A stretch of 6,824 nucleotides of DNA, taken from positions 1 through 6,824 of the forward strand of contig CACYDZ010000185.1 in assembly GCA_902773265.1 (NCBI GenBank). Direction: 5' to 3'. The number at the start of each line of letters is the position of its first letter. Position 1 is the first letter of the stretch. Shown one piece after another: positions 5,701-6,824 of the stretch. The notes under the pieces were generated by a model. It was not told the origin of the DNA and did no database searches. It saw only the letters and a list, made by a program, of their open reading frames with translations. The stretch is from an uncultured Ruminococcus sp. Its GTDB lineage: Bacteria > Bacillota > Clostridia > Oscillospirales > Acutalibacteraceae. The position numbers and the translations under genes were made by a program.

Positions 5701-6299
5701 TTTGCACACTCCCTTTTAATGTACCATGTTTTTATGTTCAGTATTACTTTTTTGGTGAAATGAATGGCAGTTTTTGATACATACAAACATCCGAAAAATA
5801 ACAATATCGAAATTCCTGCACAGAACAGTCCTATTCCCAGCATGGCAATTCCCGACAAAACATACCCTTTGAAAATGTAAATGACAGAAAGTATTACTCC
5901 GCTTACTGTACACGCTCCCATAGAAATTTCAACTGCCCATAACGAAATAATCAGTGACCAGATAACAAGATATAACGAAAGCACTACCGCACCAACTGAC
6001 AGCAATAACGGAAACCATAACGGAAATCCCAGTACAATAAGCAGTATTTCCCATAACTGTAAGGTATGTTTTGGTGTTATTTTTTCTTTGACAAGTTTGG
6101 TAAGTGGGATATCCGCAATAATCTGTGCAATAATATCGTCAACAGAACCGATTTCCTCAACCGCTGTGGCTTCACTTACCCCTTCTTCCATACGGTCATC
6201 AAGCATTTCACTGTAAAATTCCAGTTGTTCGTCCCTGTCGTTCGTCGGCAATCCTGACAGACCGTCTTTCAACTTGTTCAAAAATTCTTGTTTAGTCAT
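5697..6299 (-). CDS. HAAS/DUF1700 domain integral membrane protein
   Basis: A 200-residue protein. Residues 1-65 (MTKQEFLNKLKDGLSGLP, then EQLEFYSEMLDDRMEEG and EEIGSVDDIIAQI) match the HAAS/DUF1700 helical domain, a small cytoplasmic domain typically encoded next to PadR regulators. Residues 83-176 are hydrophobic, with about four transmembrane segments, and the C-terminus is basic. The partnership with PadR suggests that the membrane protein relays an envelope signal to the repressor; this is inference from gene context, the mechanism being largely uncharacterised. ATG 6299 is chosen over ATG 6305 because AGGAGG (6306-6311) lies six bases before the former and touches the latter. The gene overlaps padR by eight bases and the DUF4097 gene by four, so all three are translationally coupled. 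Confidence 0.87.
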   Translation of the reverse strand: MTKQEFLNKLKDGLSGLPTNDRDEQLEFYSEMLDDRMEEGVSEATAVEEIGSVDDIIAQIIADIPLTKLVKEKITPKHTLQLWEILLIVLGFPLWFPLLLSVGAVVLSLYLVIWSLIISLWAVEISMGACTVSGVILSVIYIFKGYVLSGIAMLGIGLFCAGISILLFFGCLYVSKTAIHFTKKVILNIKTWYIKRECAK

Positions 6300-6609
6300 G
6301 TTCATCCTCCTTAATGACAAACTGATAAACAGCTATGACCTCTTTCCATTCGCTTTTGAAGTCCTCAATACGCTGTAATCCTGCTTTGGTGATGTGGTAA
6401 TATTTGCGAAGTCGTCCATTGTGTTCAACAGATTGTACCGTCAGCATTTTTGTCGTTTCCAACCGTTTCAATATGGTGTATAAGGTAGATTCTGACAATT
6501 CAATATATGGTTTCATATCTTTAATGATTTTGTAGCCATATGAATCTTCATTTTTGATGGTGGCAAGAACACAAATTTCTAAAAGTCCCCGTTTCAACTG
6601 CGTATCCAA
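6292..6609 (-). CDS. PadR family transcriptional repressor
   Basis: A 105-residue short-form PadR (winged helix plus one C-terminal dimerisation helix). The sequence has the classic layout: DTQLKRGLLEICVLA (2-16), EDSYGYKIIK (21-30), the recognition-helix region LSESTLYTILKRLE (38-51), and the wing with NGRLRKYYHITKAG (64-77). Most relatives have STLYPILKRLE; Thr45 replaces that Pro here. The TTG start at 6609 is chosen because a strong ribosome binding site lies seven bases upstream and the product then begins M-DTQLKRG, as in homologues. Longer in-frame starts would place the promoter and operator inside the gene. It leads the operon with the HAAS and DUF4097 genes and probably represses its own transcription through the palindrome upstream. 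The effector is unknown. Confidence 0.93.
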   Translation of the reverse strand: MDTQLKRGLLEICVLATIKNEDSYGYKIIKDMKPYIELSESTLYTILKRLETTKMLTVQSVEHNGRLRKYYHITKAGLQRIEDFKSEWKEVIAVYQFVIKEDEHD

Positions 6610-6616
6610 TACTATA

Positions 6617-6622
6617 CCTCCT
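6617..6622 (-). promoter_or_regulatory. Ribosome binding site deciding the padR TTG start
   Basis: AGGAGG is a full Shine-Dalgarno core, seven bases before TTG 6609. No ATG or GTG in frame is correctly spaced from it, so the TTG is very likely the true start. Confidence 0.85.
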
Positions 6623-6625
6623 TTT

Positions 6626-6656
6626 ATGTAATACATCGTATCACGAAGTATTACAT
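6626..6656. promoter_or_regulatory. Palindromic PadR-like operator over the padR promoter
   Basis: Read on the minus strand, ATGTAATAC and GTATTACAT form a perfect 9-bp inverted repeat separated by 13 bases, which contain a second small dyad CGT-GAT-ACG. The outer ATGT...ACAT ends match the half-sites described for PadR-family operators. The site covers the promoter spacer, the -10 box and the probable start point, ideal for repression by blocking RNA polymerase. Autoregulation is inferred. Confidence 0.7.
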
Positions 6657-6663
6657 TTGTCAA
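6635..6663 (-). promoter_or_regulatory. Sigma-A promoter of the padR operon
   Basis: The minus strand has TTGACA (6663-6658), a 17-base spacer and TACGAT (6640-6635). A TG one base before the -10 box makes it an extended -10 promoter. A-tracts and T-tracts upstream (about 6668-6682) could act as an UP element. The leader would be about 20 bases to the ribosome binding site. Confidence 0.8.
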
Positions 6664-6714
6664 GTATCGAAAAAATTTTTTTGAGATTATTTTCTAAAAT
6701 GTGTAATGATAAAG

Positions 6715-6824
6715 AACAACATATAGCTGTGACAATTAAAAGTTTTTGTCCACTTTTTTCAAAAAGTGGCGGATTCCAAAGGCGGAGCCTTTGGGCAGGA
6801 TTTTAAAGGGCGGCAGCCCTTTAA
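6715..6824 (+). repeat. Hairpin repeat copy 4, cut by the window end
   Basis: Starts AACAAC like the inverted copy at 3967-4205 and continues through the CCACTTTT, CCAAAGGC and TTAAAGGGC hairpins. Its last 78 bases are identical to bases 1-78. It points away from padR, so the padR operon is bracketed by two outward-facing copies of the repeat. Bases 6664-6714 between it and the padR promoter are AT-rich and show no gene. Confidence 0.85.

Noticed and set aside
6610..6617. GTATAGT near padR, also seen in the ylxM promoter dyad, as a shared regulator site
   Set aside because: At padR it is a lone half-site inside the ribosome binding region without a partner arm; probably chance.
1..6824. Circular plasmid or phage with terminal direct repeats
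   Set aside because: The matching ends are part of a dispersed repeat, and the genes are chromosomal core genes with no replication, mobilisation or phage functions.

Overview
The window looks like a chromosomal segment of a low-to-moderate GC Gram-positive anaerobe, most likely a Ruminococcus-like member of the Clostridia/Oscillospirales. The reasons are the ylxM-ffh-rpsP-khpA gene order, strong AGGAGG-type ribosome binding sites, TTG starts, the PadR/HAAS/DUF4097 operon, and intergenic regions full of short GC-clamped hairpins (GGGGC-loop-GCCCC). The taxonomic call is inference from style, not from a search.

Left part (1-1518, + strand). Bases 1-399 hold no credible gene. They hold two copies of a modular hairpin repeat: seven stem-loops back to back in 1-210, then three more in 272-381. 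The last of these ends two bases before the Shine-Dalgarno of an FAD-dependent oxidoreductase of the geranylgeranyl-reductase family (400-1518).

Middle part (1519-3966, + strand). A textbook sigma-A promoter (TTGACA, 17 bp, TATAAT) lies directly behind the oxidoreductase stop codon, and a perfect inverted repeat spans its spacer. It drives a housekeeping operon for protein targeting and translation: ylxM (SRP-associated HTH protein), ffh (SRP GTPase, TTG start), rpsP (ribosomal protein S16) and khpA (KH-domain RNA chaperone). The operon ends at a very strong intrinsic terminator. The rimM-trmD-rplS genes that often follow are not here.

Right part (3967-6824). An inverted copy of the hairpin repeat separates the SRP operon from a convergent minus-strand operon. 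Read in its own direction, that operon is padR (transcriptional repressor), a HAAS/DUF1700 membrane protein, a membrane-anchored DUF4097 protein with ten STG-type repeats of 19-20 residues, and, after a 63-base gap, a four-helix TIGR04086-type membrane protein. The first three genes overlap by 4-8 bases. A TTGACA/TACGAT promoter before padR is overlaid by a 31-bp palindromic PadR-like operator, suggesting autoregulation; the whole looks like an envelope-associated sensing or stress module. It is bounded on both sides by outward-pointing copies of the repeat.

The first and last 78 bases of the window are identical, because both ends fall in the same part of the repeat. This is best read as an assembly break at a dispersed repeat, not as evidence of a circular plasmid or phage. 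The most novel-looking material is the family of clustered hairpins, whose stems show compensatory differences between copies.
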